A stretch of 64,000 nt of DNA. It comes from Acholoe squamosa. Its lineage: Eukaryota > Annelida > Polychaeta > Phyllodocida > Polynoidae. Shown one piece after another: positions 56,138 through 64,000 of the stretch. Position 1 is the first letter of the stretch. Every line of letters starts with the position of its first letter. The DNA is taken from positions 5,870,356-5,934,355 of the forward strand of contig OX439036.1 in NCBI GenBank assembly GCA_949317995.1, read 5' to 3'. Both the position numbers and the translations under genes were made by a program. Below the pieces are notes generated by a model. That model ran no database searches, was not told the origin of the DNA, and was given only the letters and a program-made list of their open reading frames with translations.

Positions 56138-59035
56138 TTAGTTTTCCTCTGTACTTACTCCAGAGACACTCTCCTGTCTACGAGGGACAGGTTTTTCAGC
56201 CATACATTCTGGAGCATAATGCCCCAGTTTCTGGCATCTGAAACATCTCCTCTGAGATTTGTCAACTCTCGGTCTCTTTAGAGCTTCTGTTAATCCGGCT
56301 AATAATGTTTCCATCATGTTAGTCGGAGCAACAGTGGCTGCTACAGTTGGGTTCGCCGTAGAGGCTACACTGCCAGGTTGAGTTGATCCGGAAGCTGTTT
56401 TACCAGCAACTGATCCTCCTCTCCCTCTCGAATGTACTTTCCTATACCGCTTTTGTCGGTAATACTTTCCAGCTACATGCACTGAACCAATATAATCTCC
56501 GTTTTCATCGGAGACATATTCATCATTCTCATCAACTTCATTCGATTCAACCGGAGCTAATTGGGAAGTATCATATACCGGAGCAGGTGTACCTCCGTAT
56601 TGGAATGGAGCTGCTCTTATTGGATTAGGTCCGAGACCTACCAGACGTTTCTTCATGTCATGTCCATCGATTGCTATGAACAGATCACTGAAGGAGGTGT
56701 CATCTTTCCAAGAGTCCCAGACCACTTGCTTGTGATCCGGATCACGCAATCCACTATAGAATTGTATAAACAATTCTTGTAGATAACAATCATCATCATG
56801 AGCCCAATTTGGACGTGCTTTCGAAAGCAAGTCCTGTAGCTCCAAACCAAAGACTTTGTGTGATTCTTTAGGTTTTTGTGTCCTCTTCTTGAAGCTTACC
56901 CACGGATCTTCTCTAACGATTGATCCGAAAAGGTATGCGGCACATTCGACCAATTGATCATAGGTACCATATATTCCGTAAGCTGCTCTCCATTGGTTGA
57001 GAGCTACTTTTCCGCCTTTATTTAACCAACAAATCAAATATGGCAGAGCTTCTTCTTTTGTCCAGCCACTACAATTGACTTCGTCAACAAAAGCTTGATA
57101 CCTGTCCTTCCATGGATCATTAGAATCATATGGAGGGGGTATCCGTGCCTGCCTACGTGCCGGATTATTGCATCCGCGTAGTCTATCTGCTTCTCGCATG
57201 CTCCAGTTCATGACTTCCATGCCGTCTGCTCCCTTTCGGTAGCAGTCAATGCCAAGGTTTTGTATACATTGGCTTCTATCAAAGATGGTTTGCATCCCTG
57301 CAGGCATAGAAGTTCTCCTGTTAGGTTTCCTGCCATCTCCTCCTGATCCTGATCCTCCGAATCCGGATCCTCCTGGGCCGCCTGGAGGGTTTCCTCCTGG
57401 TGGACCATTATTATTATAGCCTCCAGTTGAACCACCAGGGTATCCACTATTGTGACCGGTGTTTCCAGAAGAAGCATATCTAGGGTAAGAATCATTTTGA
57501 TTCCATCCCTGGTTATAGCTATTACCATTCTGATAATTGCCACTTCCCAATGGATTATAATTATTTCTATATCCATAGGAAGATGTTCTCGGTTGGTACG
57601 TACCGCCGTTGATATTGTTTTGTGGCGGATTTGGTCTCGGAAAACGTCCATCAGTAGGACCATTACCAGAACCTGGGGGTGGATTCGGTAATCTTGGTAC
57701 TGCTGGTGTACTGTGGCCGGGTTGGGGGAAATATGAAGGTGGTGTCAACATATATCTCATTGGTCCGGGTGCTCTTGGTTGTGCCACGGGTGAGTTATTA
57801 TTATTCCCTGTAGCACCATCGTGAGTCGCTTTGATTTTGTGACTCAAATCTGGTATGGGTGGTGCTGGTCCTATCGTATCCAGCATTGGAACTACTGGTT
57901 TAGATGCGGTTCCATTTACTGCAGCATTATCCGGTTTCTTATAGATTCCGGATACCACATTCTTGTCAGCCCCATCATCAACGAATGGGCTGTATCTAAT
58001 TGGGGTTGCATCTTTAGATGTCTTTCCCAACATTGTAGATACCACAGCTGGGTCTATATTACCTATAGTTAACTGGGCTGCTTCTACATATTTATCTAGA
58101 GTTATTGCAGTGGCCTGCAATTCCTGAAGCTCATTCGTGAGTTTCTGTCTATCCTCCTCCAGCTGTTTGTTGTAAGCTATGATGCCTACCCGGATGGTTT
58201 CATTATCTTCAGCTTGTTTACTGCACTGAAGTTTCAATTTATCCAACTCCTCCTGATAATGGCGAATTTCGGATTCGAATTTTGTCTTATCAAGGTTTAG
58301 TTGGTCGTTCGTATCTATGTATGTTTGGATACGAATGTGCCTATTATCATATTCTTTATTGAATGAATCTCTCATAGATTGAAGTTTTAGTTCTTCACTC
58401 TCGAGTTCTTTCATGTACTCGCTCCTTCTGGCTTCGAATTCCTTTCGCATGCCAGTTAGGTCCTCTTCCATTTGAAGTTTTTCATGCAATACTTCATCCT
58501 TAGCTTTGACCAAGGTATTTAAATTCTCGTTCAAAGTTACATAAGTTTCATTCAACAACAGGACATCCGGTCGTTTTAATTCTTCACCTTCCGGTACCGC
58601 ATAGGTTAAGTCGCCATCTATAGCGCTATAATCTAATATTGGTAATTCGGGCCTGGGTAACCTATAAGGTAGTTCTCCGAATGTTACCCTTTTTCGCATT
58701 GGTGCCGGATGTTCTGGGTTAGTACTACCACCGACTTCGAACATCGAATCACATAATTCGTCAACAATTGAATGCTGGCCTATTAAGTTACTATGTCTCT
58801 GTATGGACTGTTCGCGTCGTACAGAGTCTGGCAGATTCTCCTCACTATCATTATAGTGGGGTCCGGGATCTCTCCAGGATGCTGATTCTGCATCTTGTGA
58901 GTCCGAATGGGCTTGGAGCATTAGCGATCCATTTCCATTCTCTTGGGCAAGTGATTGCCCTGCTGGGTTAGCTTCCCTAAGGGTGTCTAACCCATGTACT
59001 AGCCGTTCGGACGTTATAACGTCCGGGCTATACAC
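56138..59035 (-). CDS. gag: Gag polyprotein with CCHC knuckle
   Basis: This is a 965-codon open frame directly after the primer-binding site. The start codon is not clear, since the frame is open further upstream and the first in-frame ATG is about 38 codons in. A long coiled coil at about 165-345 (Glu/Lys/Leu-rich, with QMEEDLTGMRKEFEARR) is followed by a Gly/Asn/Pro-rich spacer (about 420-620). A capsid-like block (YQAFVDEVNCSGW, YLICWLNKGGKVALNQW, YLQELFIQFYSGLRD) is at about 680-820. Near the C-terminus lies one zinc knuckle, CFRCQKLGHYAPEC. Length and coiled coil are greater than in most gypsy Gag proteins. Confidence 0.9.
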   Translation of the reverse strand: MYSPDVITSERLVHGLDTLREANPAGQSLAQENGNGSLMLQAHSDSQDAESASWRDPGPHYNDSEENLPDSVRREQSIQRHSNLIGQHSIVDELCDSMFEVGGSTNPEHPAPMRKRVTFGELPYRLPRPELPILDYSAIDGDLTYAVPEGEELKRPDVLLLNETYVTLNENLNTLVKAKDEVLHEKLQMEEDLTGMRKEFEARRSEYMKELESEELKLQSMRDSFNKEYDNRHIRIQTYIDTNDQLNLDKTKFESEIRHYQEELDKLKLQCSKQAEDNETIRVGIIAYNKQLEEDRQKLTNELQELQATAITLDKYVEAAQLTIGNIDPAVVSTMLGKTSKDATPIRYSPFVDDGADKNVVSGIYKKPDNAAVNGTASKPVVPMLDTIGPAPPIPDLSHKIKATHDGATGNNNNSPVAQPRAPGPMRYMLTPPSYFPQPGHSTPAVPRLPNPPPGSGNGPTDGRFPRPNPPQNNINGGTYQPRTSSYGYRNNYNPLGSGNYQNGNSYNQGWNQNDSYPRYASSGNTGHNSGYPGGSTGGYNNNGPPGGNPPGGPGGSGFGGSGSGGDGRKPNRRTSMPAGMQTIFDRSQCIQNLGIDCYRKGADGMEVMNWSMREADRLRGCNNPARRQARIPPPYDSNDPWKDRYQAFVDEVNCSGWTKEEALPYLICWLNKGGKVALNQWRAAYGIYGTYDQLVECAAYLFGSIVREDPWVSFKKRTQKPKESHKVFGLELQDLLSKARPNWAHDDDCYLQELFIQFYSGLRDPDHKQVVWDSWKDDTSFSDLFIAIDGHDMKKRLVGLGPNPIRAAPFQYGGTPAPVYDTSQLAPVESNEVDENDEYVSDENGDYIGSVHVAGKYYRQKRYRKVHSRGRGGSVAGKTASGSTQPGSVASTANPTVAATVAPTNMMETLLAGLTEALKRPRVDKSQRRCFRCQKLGHYAPECMAEKPVPRRQESVSGVSTEEN

Positions 59036-59041
59036 CAGAAT

Positions 59042-59059
59042 TAACTGGTCATGGCACCA
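59042..59059 (-). other. Primer-binding site of the inverted-repeat element
   Basis: On the minus strand TGGTGCCATGACCAGTTA begins one base after the right terminal repeat. The TGG start and position are those of a tRNA primer site. This shows that the right repeat acts as the 5' LTR of gag-pol. Confidence 0.7.
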
Positions 59060-59060
59060 G

Positions 59061-59436
59061 TGTAAGGGTTTGTGGCCTTACGGACCTGGGGGGGTTCGGG
59101 TCTTACGATTCGGAAAGAAAGAGTAAGACAGTATTCCAAGTGTATGCCAACGGTTAGGTTTATTACTTAATGCACACTCACGGCTGCCGGATGATATCAA
59201 AGAGGCAGCTAATATTAAAAGACAGTGGTTTACATAGTGTGGAGGCCAGAAGGGCCTCTGACGTAGCGGCTGAGCCCTGGGCTTTATATACGGACCCAGG
59301 TGTTCGTCGTCAGATGTCCCCACAGACCCGGATCGGTGCTGCCACCTATCCGGAACCTGAGGAACGTCCGACGACTCGACTCACCCGCCACGTCAGACGG
59401 TACCCAACTCCTATGGTAGTAAAGTGTACCTCTACA
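59061..59436 (-). repeat. Right terminal repeat (5' LTR of gag-pol)
   Basis: This is the reverse complement of 47920-48295. On the minus strand it starts TGTAGAGGTAC, has the TATATAAAG box and AATAAA signal, and ends CTTACA. The two repeats seem identical. Confidence 0.92.
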
Positions 59437-59648
59437 TAATCATAAGCACTGTATAAATCAAATCCTGCAGATTCTTTAGTTGATCTTGTTGGTTCAATCG
59501 CTCTTTCTGTATTTTTTATATAATATATCACAGGTTTACTTATAGGATTTATATCAGGTGTGGTAACAGGAGTATTGCATGGTGTTATTAATGCTGTATT
59601 TCTGTTATCCGTAAGTGTTACATAATAAGACTCGTGTGAATATGCCAT
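59437..59648 (-). pseudogene. Polinton dUTPase, 5' part, split by an LTR-type element
   Basis: This starts MAYSHESYYVTLTDN from an ATG and reaches STKESAGFDLYSAYD, the first conserved segment of trimeric dUTPases. It is interrupted at 59436 by the inserted element. The continuation is at 47447-47919. Confidence 0.85.
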
Positions 59649-59649
59649 T

Positions 59650-60448
59650 TTTGTTGATATTGATATATAAAGATATCAGTAATAATATGAAGTTATAACT
59701 AATATCAGTAATAATATGAAGTTATAACTATACTAAGTACTTATGACTTGTTTAATGACTTGTTATGATATAGTTATCTAAGCTTATTTCAGCGATATTT
59801 AAAGCGATAATACAATATAATGTTATAACTATAGTATGTATAATACTAAGTACTTATGATTATTGCTATACTACTTGTTATATGATATATAGTTATTTAG
59901 TTCTCAGCTTATCACAACTATATTAAAAGCAGTTATAAACAGATAACAATATTATGTTATGATAATAGTAAGTTGTTACAATTGTTATATCACTAGTTAT
60001 GATATATAGTTATTCAAGATCATCATAAGCAATCTTATGATTAGATGACAATGTGATAAAAAATTATAACTATATCAAGTTATTACAATCTTAGCTTATC
60101 ACAACTATATTAAAAGCAGTTATAAACAGTCAACAATATTATATTATGATAATAATAAGTTGTTACAACTGTTATATCACTAGTTATGATATACAGTTAT
60201 CTAAGGTTATCATAAAGATATTTTAAGCAATCTTATGATTAGATGACAATATGATAAAAAATTATAACTATGACAGTTGTTACTATTGTTGCTGTATTAT
60301 TTATTATAATATTTAGTTATTTAAGCTTATCACAAGATATTTAAAGCAATCTTATAATCAGATAACATGATAATATATTATAACTAATAAATTTTTATGA
60401 CTAACTGTATTGTAGTTATTAAAGCTTATCACAAAGATATTTAACATT
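59650..60448. repeat. AT-rich degenerate tandem repeat in the Polinton, period about 196 bp
   Basis: Units contain TTATATCACTAGTTATGATA, AGCTTATCACAACTATATTA, CAATCTTATGATTAGATGAC and GATAAAAAATTATAACTA. The clearest pair is 59975-60090 and 60171-60270. At least four units of varied length fill the gap between the dUTPase and death-domain genes. No coding frame is seen. Such AT-rich arrays can serve as origins or enhancers in DNA viruses, but that is inference. Confidence 0.8.
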
Positions 60449-61069
60449 TTAATTAAAGCTTGCTTGTTCACTTCCTGTTCTTTTATCGAATTCATCGAAG
60501 ATAATTTTCAAACCATCTTTTCTGTTCATGTCAGACAGAGCTTTTATGAGATGGTGAGTTGCACTGTATTTAGATGTTTGCCACATTTTTAGCACTTGGA
60601 AGGCATATTGAGTTAAGTCACGTTCAGGTTCATAAGAAATATTTTTTATATCTTTATATGATATATTTAAATAAATAGCGATATATTTCCAGTCTGATGG
60701 TATTTTTTCGCTCAATTTGCTCAAGAAAAGATATATAGCAGTGGAATAAGTATGGTAATTTTCCAATAATTTTTCGCCAAAATATTTTTGAGTGAATTCT
60801 ATTAAGTCTCTTCTGCTAGTTTCTAGAAAACTTGTTTCTAGTTCCTCCCATCTCTTGTATGGAGGAACATTTCTCCACCATTTTTTTAACATTTCTAATG
60901 CCATTTCGCATGGTTTTTTAGACTTAAAAATATTTTCTAAACGGTGATCAGGTATGCCTAGATAAATACCTAGTTTCATCCAGTCTGTACCTAACAGTAC
61001 AGATATTTGTTGTAAGACTTGATCAGAATAACCTAAGTCTTGATTGAAATAATAGGATGGCAAAGGCAT
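60449..61069 (-). CDS. Protein with two tandem death domains
   Basis: This is a 206-residue open frame from an ATG. Residues about 12-95 fit a death domain: LLGTDWMKLGIYLGIPDHRLENI, then EMALEMLKKWW and a final helix RDLIEFTQKYF. Residues about 112-195 repeat the pattern: IPSDWKYIAIYLNISYKDIKNI, then YAFQVLKMWQ, HHLIKALSDMNRKDGLKII. The Trp in the first helices and the LKxW helix are family hallmarks. Death domains assemble apoptosis and innate immune signalling complexes in animals. A virus-like element could use such a decoy to block host cell death or NF-kB signalling; that function is inference. The gene lies in the minus-strand gene row of the Polinton. Confidence 0.75.
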   Translation of the reverse strand: MPLPSYYFNQDLGYSDQVLQQISVLLGTDWMKLGIYLGIPDHRLENIFKSKKPCEMALEMLKKWWRNVPPYKRWEELETSFLETSRRDLIEFTQKYFGEKLLENYHTYSTAIYLFLSKLSEKIPSDWKYIAIYLNISYKDIKNISYEPERDLTQYAFQVLKMWQTSKYSATHHLIKALSDMNRKDGLKIIFDEFDKRTGSEQASFN

Positions 61070-61105
61070 TTTGAAGTTATATGTAATCAGATGTAAAGTT
61101 AAGAT

Positions 61106-61182
61106 TGGTTATGTTAGCTGTATCACAAAGTAGTATCGGAAACTGGTTATGTTAGCTGTATCACAAAGTAGTATCGGAAACA
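61106..61182. repeat. Direct repeat, two 38-39 bp copies
   Basis: TGGTTATGTTAGCTGTATCA followed by CAAAGTAGTATCGGAAAC occurs twice head to tail, just upstream of the death-domain gene. It could be a duplicated promoter element. Confidence 0.9.
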
Positions 61183-61415
61183 AGTATACTATGATGCAAA
61201 AACAGAAATAATATAATATGTATAAGGTTATATATGATATATAAAAAAGGACATAATATTACAATATGCATAAGTTCATACATGATACAGTAAGTAAAAA
61301 ACAAATATATAGCCAGTAAAGATATCGTAAAACTTGTATATTTAATGTTTGTGATTTGTGTTTTTGTTTTTTTATTTACAGAATTTGTAATAATATATTT
61401 TTTTATTTTAAGCAT
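61161..61415 (-). CDS. Small hydrophobic ORF (doubtful)
   Basis: This is an 84-residue frame from an ATG with two hydrophobic segments (ISLLAIYLFFTYCIMY and IVILCPFLYIIYNLIHIILFLFL). It lies in very AT-rich DNA and partly overlaps the direct repeat, so chance is likely. If real it would be a small membrane protein. Confidence 0.25.
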   Translation of the reverse strand: MLKIKKYIITNSVNKKTKTQITNIKYTSFTISLLAIYLFFTYCIMYELMHIVILCPFLYIIYNLIHIILFLFLHHSILVSDTTL

Positions 61416-61418
61416 TTT

Positions 61419-61814
61419 TTATTGCTGACTTAGAATACTTTTCCACGAAGCAAGATAAAAATTTACTTTTTCTCTGTCTTCGATAGTGTATCTACTAAAG
61501 AAATTTGGATTAATGTTTAACATTTCATGAAAGGTAATTTCTCCGTTTAAAATATCATTCACAGTTATATTTTTAATTTTCAAATCTTTTTCTATATGAC
61601 AGGCTATCATATCAAATACACTTTCAATTAAAGCATATTTTTCCATGTTTTTACCCGAATAGTATTCAGGGTGATGATCATTATTTTTATAATGATGATC
61701 TAATGCATTTTCCCAATTTTTTTTGTCTTTTTCATCTTTAAGACCTTCAGTAGAAAAGAATTTTAAGGTATAACCTATAGCTTCTTTTACTGATAATTTT
61801 GATAAATCATACAT
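61419..61814 (-). CDS. DUF5662-like protein
   Basis: This 131-residue frame contains ALDHHYKNNDHHPEYYSG followed by a helix EKYALIESVFDMIACHI. The pattern of a His-rich HHPEY segment and a following D-containing helix resembles the DUF5662 family found in phages and large DNA viruses. The function of that family is unknown; the His and Asp residues suggest metal binding. The frame overlaps the start of the neighbouring 83-residue ORF by 28 bases. Family assignment is from memory of the motif only. Confidence 0.6.
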   Translation of the reverse strand: MYDLSKLSVKEAIGYTLKFFSTEGLKDEKDKKNWENALDHHYKNNDHHPEYYSGKNMEKYALIESVFDMIACHIEKDLKIKNITVNDILNGEITFHEMLNINPNFFSRYTIEDREKVNFYLASWKSILSQQ

Positions 61815-62038
61815 ATTTTTTCTGCATAATTAAATACTGTTTCTCCTATAACGAAAAAGGCTGCAGATATTATTTGCCTATGCTTGAATACTTGTTTATA
61901 GTGTTCAAGGAGTATGTTTAAGAAAGCAGAATTGCATATAATTTTTTCTTTTTTAGCATTAACATATTTGATTGCTATTTCGTCACTGATGTTCTTATTT
62001 TTTAAAAGATTTCTTATGCTGTATGTTTGAAAACTCAT
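61787..62038 (-). CDS. Small protein of unknown function
   Basis: This is an 83-residue frame from an ATG in ACTCAT (minus strand). It is helical and basic in its first half (LLKNKNISDEIAIKYVNAKKEK) with a hydrophobic IISAAFFVIGETVFNYA near the end. It overlaps the following ORF by 28 bases, a compact arrangement usual in viral DNA. No family is recognised. Confidence 0.5.
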   Translation of the reverse strand: MSFQTYSIRNLLKNKNISDEIAIKYVNAKKEKIICNSAFLNILLEHYKQVFKHRQIISAAFFVIGETVFNYAEKICMIYQNYQ

Positions 62039-62068
62039 TTTGAATTATATAGCAGTGATTAAGTATAC

Positions 62069-62491
62069 CTAATCACATTCATGTTTTTCTTCATAAAACA
62101 CTTCATCAGGTATACTTCTATATATGTTTAATAAACTCTCACGAGGGAGATCTACTATATCTATATCTTCAGCAGCTTCTTCATCCTTATCATTACTGTC
62201 TGATACTATAGTGTTTATGTAAATCGGACCTTTTCTTTTCCTGTATTCCCTCTCCATTTTAGCTATGCCATAGGCTTTTCTATGTGCTAACATACTCATG
62301 ACTTCTTTTTCTGTCTCTTTTATTTTATAAGAGAGAGAAGAATTTTTTTCTTCTTCTTCTTTTATTTTGTTTTGATATTCAGTTTTCTCTTTTTCTAACG
62401 AGCAAATGTATGAGTGTTGATGGTGACAAATTTTTTCTAGGATTTCATTACGTTCTTTTTCATAGTTTAATTGAATCTTTAAATAATCCAT
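62069..62491 (-). CDS. Coiled-coil protein of unknown function
   Basis: This is a 140-residue frame. Residues about 5-90 form a strong coiled coil rich in Glu and Lys (LNYEKERNEILEKI, EKEKTEYQNKIKEEEEKN). A basic patch RKAYGIAKMEREYRKRKGP and an acidic tail (SDSNDKDEEAAEDIDIVDLP) follow. It lies 48 bases downstream of the membrane protein gene on the minus strand. It could be a minor structural protein, but nothing in the sequence proves that. Confidence 0.6.
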   Translation of the reverse strand: MDYLKIQLNYEKERNEILEKICHHQHSYICSLEKEKTEYQNKIKEEEEKNSSLSYKIKETEKEVMSMLAHRKAYGIAKMEREYRKRKGPIYINTIVSDSNDKDEEAAEDIDIVDLPRESLLNIYRSIPDEVFYEEKHECD

Positions 62492-62539
62492 ATTTAAAAT
62501 ATAAGTTATTGTTTATAGGATCAGCGTGATATTTTTTAA

Positions 62540-62992
62540 TCAGTTGTAAGTTGGAGATGTGGTATTTATCTCAGCGATTTTTCTTTGTTTAGGTATATGT
62601 ATTACAACATATCTATTTTTAAGAGAGGAATTTATGGTTATTATATCAGTAAACTGATTTACTCTTGAGCTTTGGTTTGTTTGAGAATTATTTGAAACAG
62701 ACTGTCCTAAGTAAGGATAGGACCAGCTTTTTCTCTCATTTATGTTTGTTATGTAACAAGTTAAAAAACTTTGTGTTTTTTCTCCATTGCGAAAAATGTT
62801 GCCAGTTTCTGTACAACATAGGAATATTTCATCTCCTTTTTGTAAAGGAGAAGAATATTTTTTTTGTGTTTCATTATATATGATACCTGTTATAGCTAAG
62901 ACAAACATAACTAAAATACTACTTGCTTGTATAGCTGGTAGTTTCTTTTTAGTTGCATTATTGATTTTACTTAAAAGGTTTGATTCCGTCAT
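62540..62992 (-). CDS. Single-pass membrane protein of unknown function
   Basis: This is a 150-residue frame. A basic N-terminus (KINNATKKKLPAI) precedes one hydrophobic helix, SSILVMFVLAITGIIY, at about residues 24-40. The remainder is polar, with two cysteines (LCCTE) and an Asn/Ser-rich stretch. Its ATG overlaps the stop of the protease gene by four bases, so the two are likely co-expressed. Small membrane proteins are common in adenovirus-like DNA elements. Confidence 0.6.
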   Translation of the reverse strand: MTESNLLSKINNATKKKLPAIQASSILVMFVLAITGIIYNETQKKYSSPLQKGDEIFLCCTETGNIFRNGEKTQSFLTCYITNINERKSWSYPYLGQSVSNNSQTNQSSRVNQFTDIITINSSLKNRYVVIHIPKQRKIAEINTTSPTYN

Positions 62993-63537
62993 TTCAATTT
63001 TTTGGATTTTAAAGTGTAATTGTTATTTAAGAAATCGTTTTTAGGTAAGCAGCTTTGACAAATTTGATATGGGAAATGAGCATCTTTTATCACAGGTATT
63101 TTTTTCTTTTTGAAATGATTTATTACTTTATTATCGTTCCAGTCTGTATCAGTCGTGAAACTAGATATTATATCTTGCATGGACATGTTGTTAGCTCTTT
63201 TCTCAAGATAATATAAACAATATTGTCCGCAAGTTGTAGAAAATAAACCTTGTATAGCATGAGTTGAATATTTATATTTTTCAGGTAATGCTTTAAGAAA
63301 ACTTTCACGAAGAGGTAGAAATCCATATGAATCAAAATATTCAGCTAATTTATTAGGTTTTTCATAATATAAAGCTACCCAATGCTCACCAGGAGAATCA
63401 CTGTTGTCAGTGTTAACTATGTAACTAGTAGGGTAATACGTCACTTCAGGTATGGTATCTGCTGAAAACACTCCATATTCTCCTTTTTTTTCTTCTTTTA
63501 TGAGATTTAGATAAAAATTTATTTCTTTTCCATTCAT
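62989..63537 (-). CDS. Adenain-type cysteine protease (Polinton PRO)
   Basis: This 182-residue frame is a member of the Ulp1/adenain clan of cysteine proteases, which mature capsid proteins in adenoviruses and Polintons. The expected catalytic blocks are in order: His in GEHWVALYY (about residue 52), Asp in YFDSYGFLPL (about 68) and Cys in STTCGQYCLYYL (about 105), with a Gln just before the Cys block region. The length is typical of the Polinton protease. Its ATG overlaps the stop of the capsid gene by four bases, and its stop overlaps the next ATG, so the genes form a tight row. Confidence 0.88.
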   Translation of the reverse strand: MNGKEINFYLNLIKEEKKGEYGVFSADTIPEVTYYPTSYIVNTDNSDSPGEHWVALYYEKPNKLAEYFDSYGFLPLRESFLKALPEKYKYSTHAIQGLFSTTCGQYCLYYLEKRANNMSMQDIISSFTTDTDWNDNKVINHFKKKKIPVIKDAHFPYQICQSCLPKNDFLNNNYTLKSKKLK

Positions 63538-64000
63538 TTTGTTAGGTTAGTTAATTCAGACTTAAATTTTAGCATATTACTTGAGTCTAATCTCATGATC
63601 TCATCATATTCTAAATATACAATGGCCGCTACTCCATGATCTAATTCTTCTTCTAAATTTATTACAAAACCTAAAGTACCAGTTTCAGTTAATTCAAAAG
63701 TTTCTGATGTTGCTCCGTCTTTAGAAATATCAAAGCAAAATAATGTTGTTCCCTCTTTAAATTCGTCTATGGTTACATTTTGTGCTTCATTTCTGAATAT
63801 ATCTCCTGTAGATTTAAGGAGAGCAAGATAAGCCATGTTATACATATTATTTGGAAAATCTAATTCATAATGATAAAAAGGAGTTCCTCCATCGTTTACT
63901 TTAAGTTCTATTTCTTTAACTTTAAAGTTTTCAAATTTAAATGGATTACGATTATGAGTGCCTGTGAAGCCATCTAAATGCACGAGACCAATTATGACTC
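63534..64000 (-). CDS. Polinton major capsid protein (double jelly roll), C-terminal part
   Basis: The frame is open to the right edge, so only the last 155 residues or so are present. Segments such as LDGFTGTHNRNPFKFENF, AYLALLKSTGD, GTTLFCFDISKD and AAIVYLEYDEIM match the C-terminal jelly roll of Polinton capsid proteins (the group often labelled F54H12.2-like in animal genomes). The protein forms the icosahedral shell. The adjacent protease fits: capsid and maturation protease are regularly neighbours. The N-terminal part should lie beyond the window. Confidence 0.82.
   Translation of the reverse strand, partial: VIIGLVHLDGFTGTHNRNPFKFENFKVKEIELKVNDGGTPFYHYELDFPNNMYNMAYLALLKSTGDIFRNEAQNVTIDEFKEGTTLFCFDISKDGATSETFELTETGTLGFVINLEEELDHGVAAIVYLEYDEIMRLDSSNMLKFKSELTNLTK

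Larger units (their letters stand above)
47920..59436 (-). mobile_element. Ty3/gypsy-type element with inverted terminal repeats, inserted in the Polinton
   Basis: The element is bounded by two 376-bp repeats and by a 4-bp target duplication TAAT (47916-47919 and 59437-59440). Inside, on the minus strand, lie gag with a CCHC knuckle, pol (protease, RT, RNase H, integrase) and a third large ORF. The repeats are inverted, not direct. The right one is oriented as a 5' LTR for gag-pol and is followed by a primer-binding site; the left one faces the other way. The two repeats look identical by their shared translations and by reading, so the insertion is recent. The three main frames are open. Apart from the reversed end, it looks whole. 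Confidence 0.88.
44471..64000 (-). mobile_element. Polinton/Maverick element, partial in window
   Basis: The gene set on the minus strand includes a double-jelly-roll major capsid protein (cut by the window edge), an adenain-type protease and several compact ORFs with overlapping ends. This is diagnostic of Polintons (adintovirus-like). The left end is a guess: AGTAGTATATATATATAGG at 44471 fits the AG start and AT-rich termini of Polintons, and a strong hairpin follows. Polymerase B, integrase and ATPase are not seen and would lie to the right. The element is broken at least once, by the LTR-type insertion at 47920-59436. Most other frames are open, so it is not ancient. Confidence 0.75.

Overview
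This is eukaryotic, animal DNA. A single host gene with canonical GT-AG introns, mitochondrial succinyl-CoA:3-oxoacid CoA-transferase (OXCT1/SCOT), runs on the minus strand between about 36.4 kb and 20.9 kb. Almost everything else is mobile DNA. An intron-rich SCOT gene together with an env-bearing Ty3/gypsy element, a Polinton, short TA-flanked DNA elements and tRNA-like repeats suggests an invertebrate bilaterian, probably marine. I cannot name the phylum.

Layout. 1-889: tandem repeats, the 5' piece of a broken LINE and an unidentified repeat. 890-16715: an LTR element (errantivirus-like, Ty3/gypsy) on the plus strand with about 1.3 kb LTRs, gag, pol and an F-type-like env, plus an antisense ORF between env and the 3' LTR. 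It looks whole and very young. 16716-20371: the rest of the unidentified repeat and of the LINE. 20921-36404: twelve OXCT1 exons (451 codons). The last 70 or so codons are not in the window, so the LINE and the LTR element probably sit inside a large 3' intron, antisense to the gene. The introns carry several families of short inverted-repeat elements and a GACAAACTGACA minisatellite. 36405-44470: gene-poor DNA with a CACTG-ended element, a foldback repeat, tRNA-like sequences and palindromes.

About 44471 to beyond 64000: part of a Polinton/Maverick (virus-like DNA element) read on the minus strand. From right to left it holds the end of a double-jelly-roll major capsid protein, an adenain-type protease, a membrane protein, a coiled-coil protein, two small ORFs (one DUF5662-like), a protein with two death domains, an AT-rich repeat block, a dUTPase, two unknown ORFs and a second dUTPase-like gene. 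The left end of the Polinton is uncertain and the right end is outside the window.

47920-59436: a second Ty3/gypsy-type element (gag, pol and a third ORF with C2H2-like fingers) has inserted into the Polinton dUTPase gene with a 4-bp target duplication. Its 376-bp terminal repeats appear identical but are in inverted orientation, not direct as LTRs should be. This and the tandem death-domain gene are the most unusual observations here.
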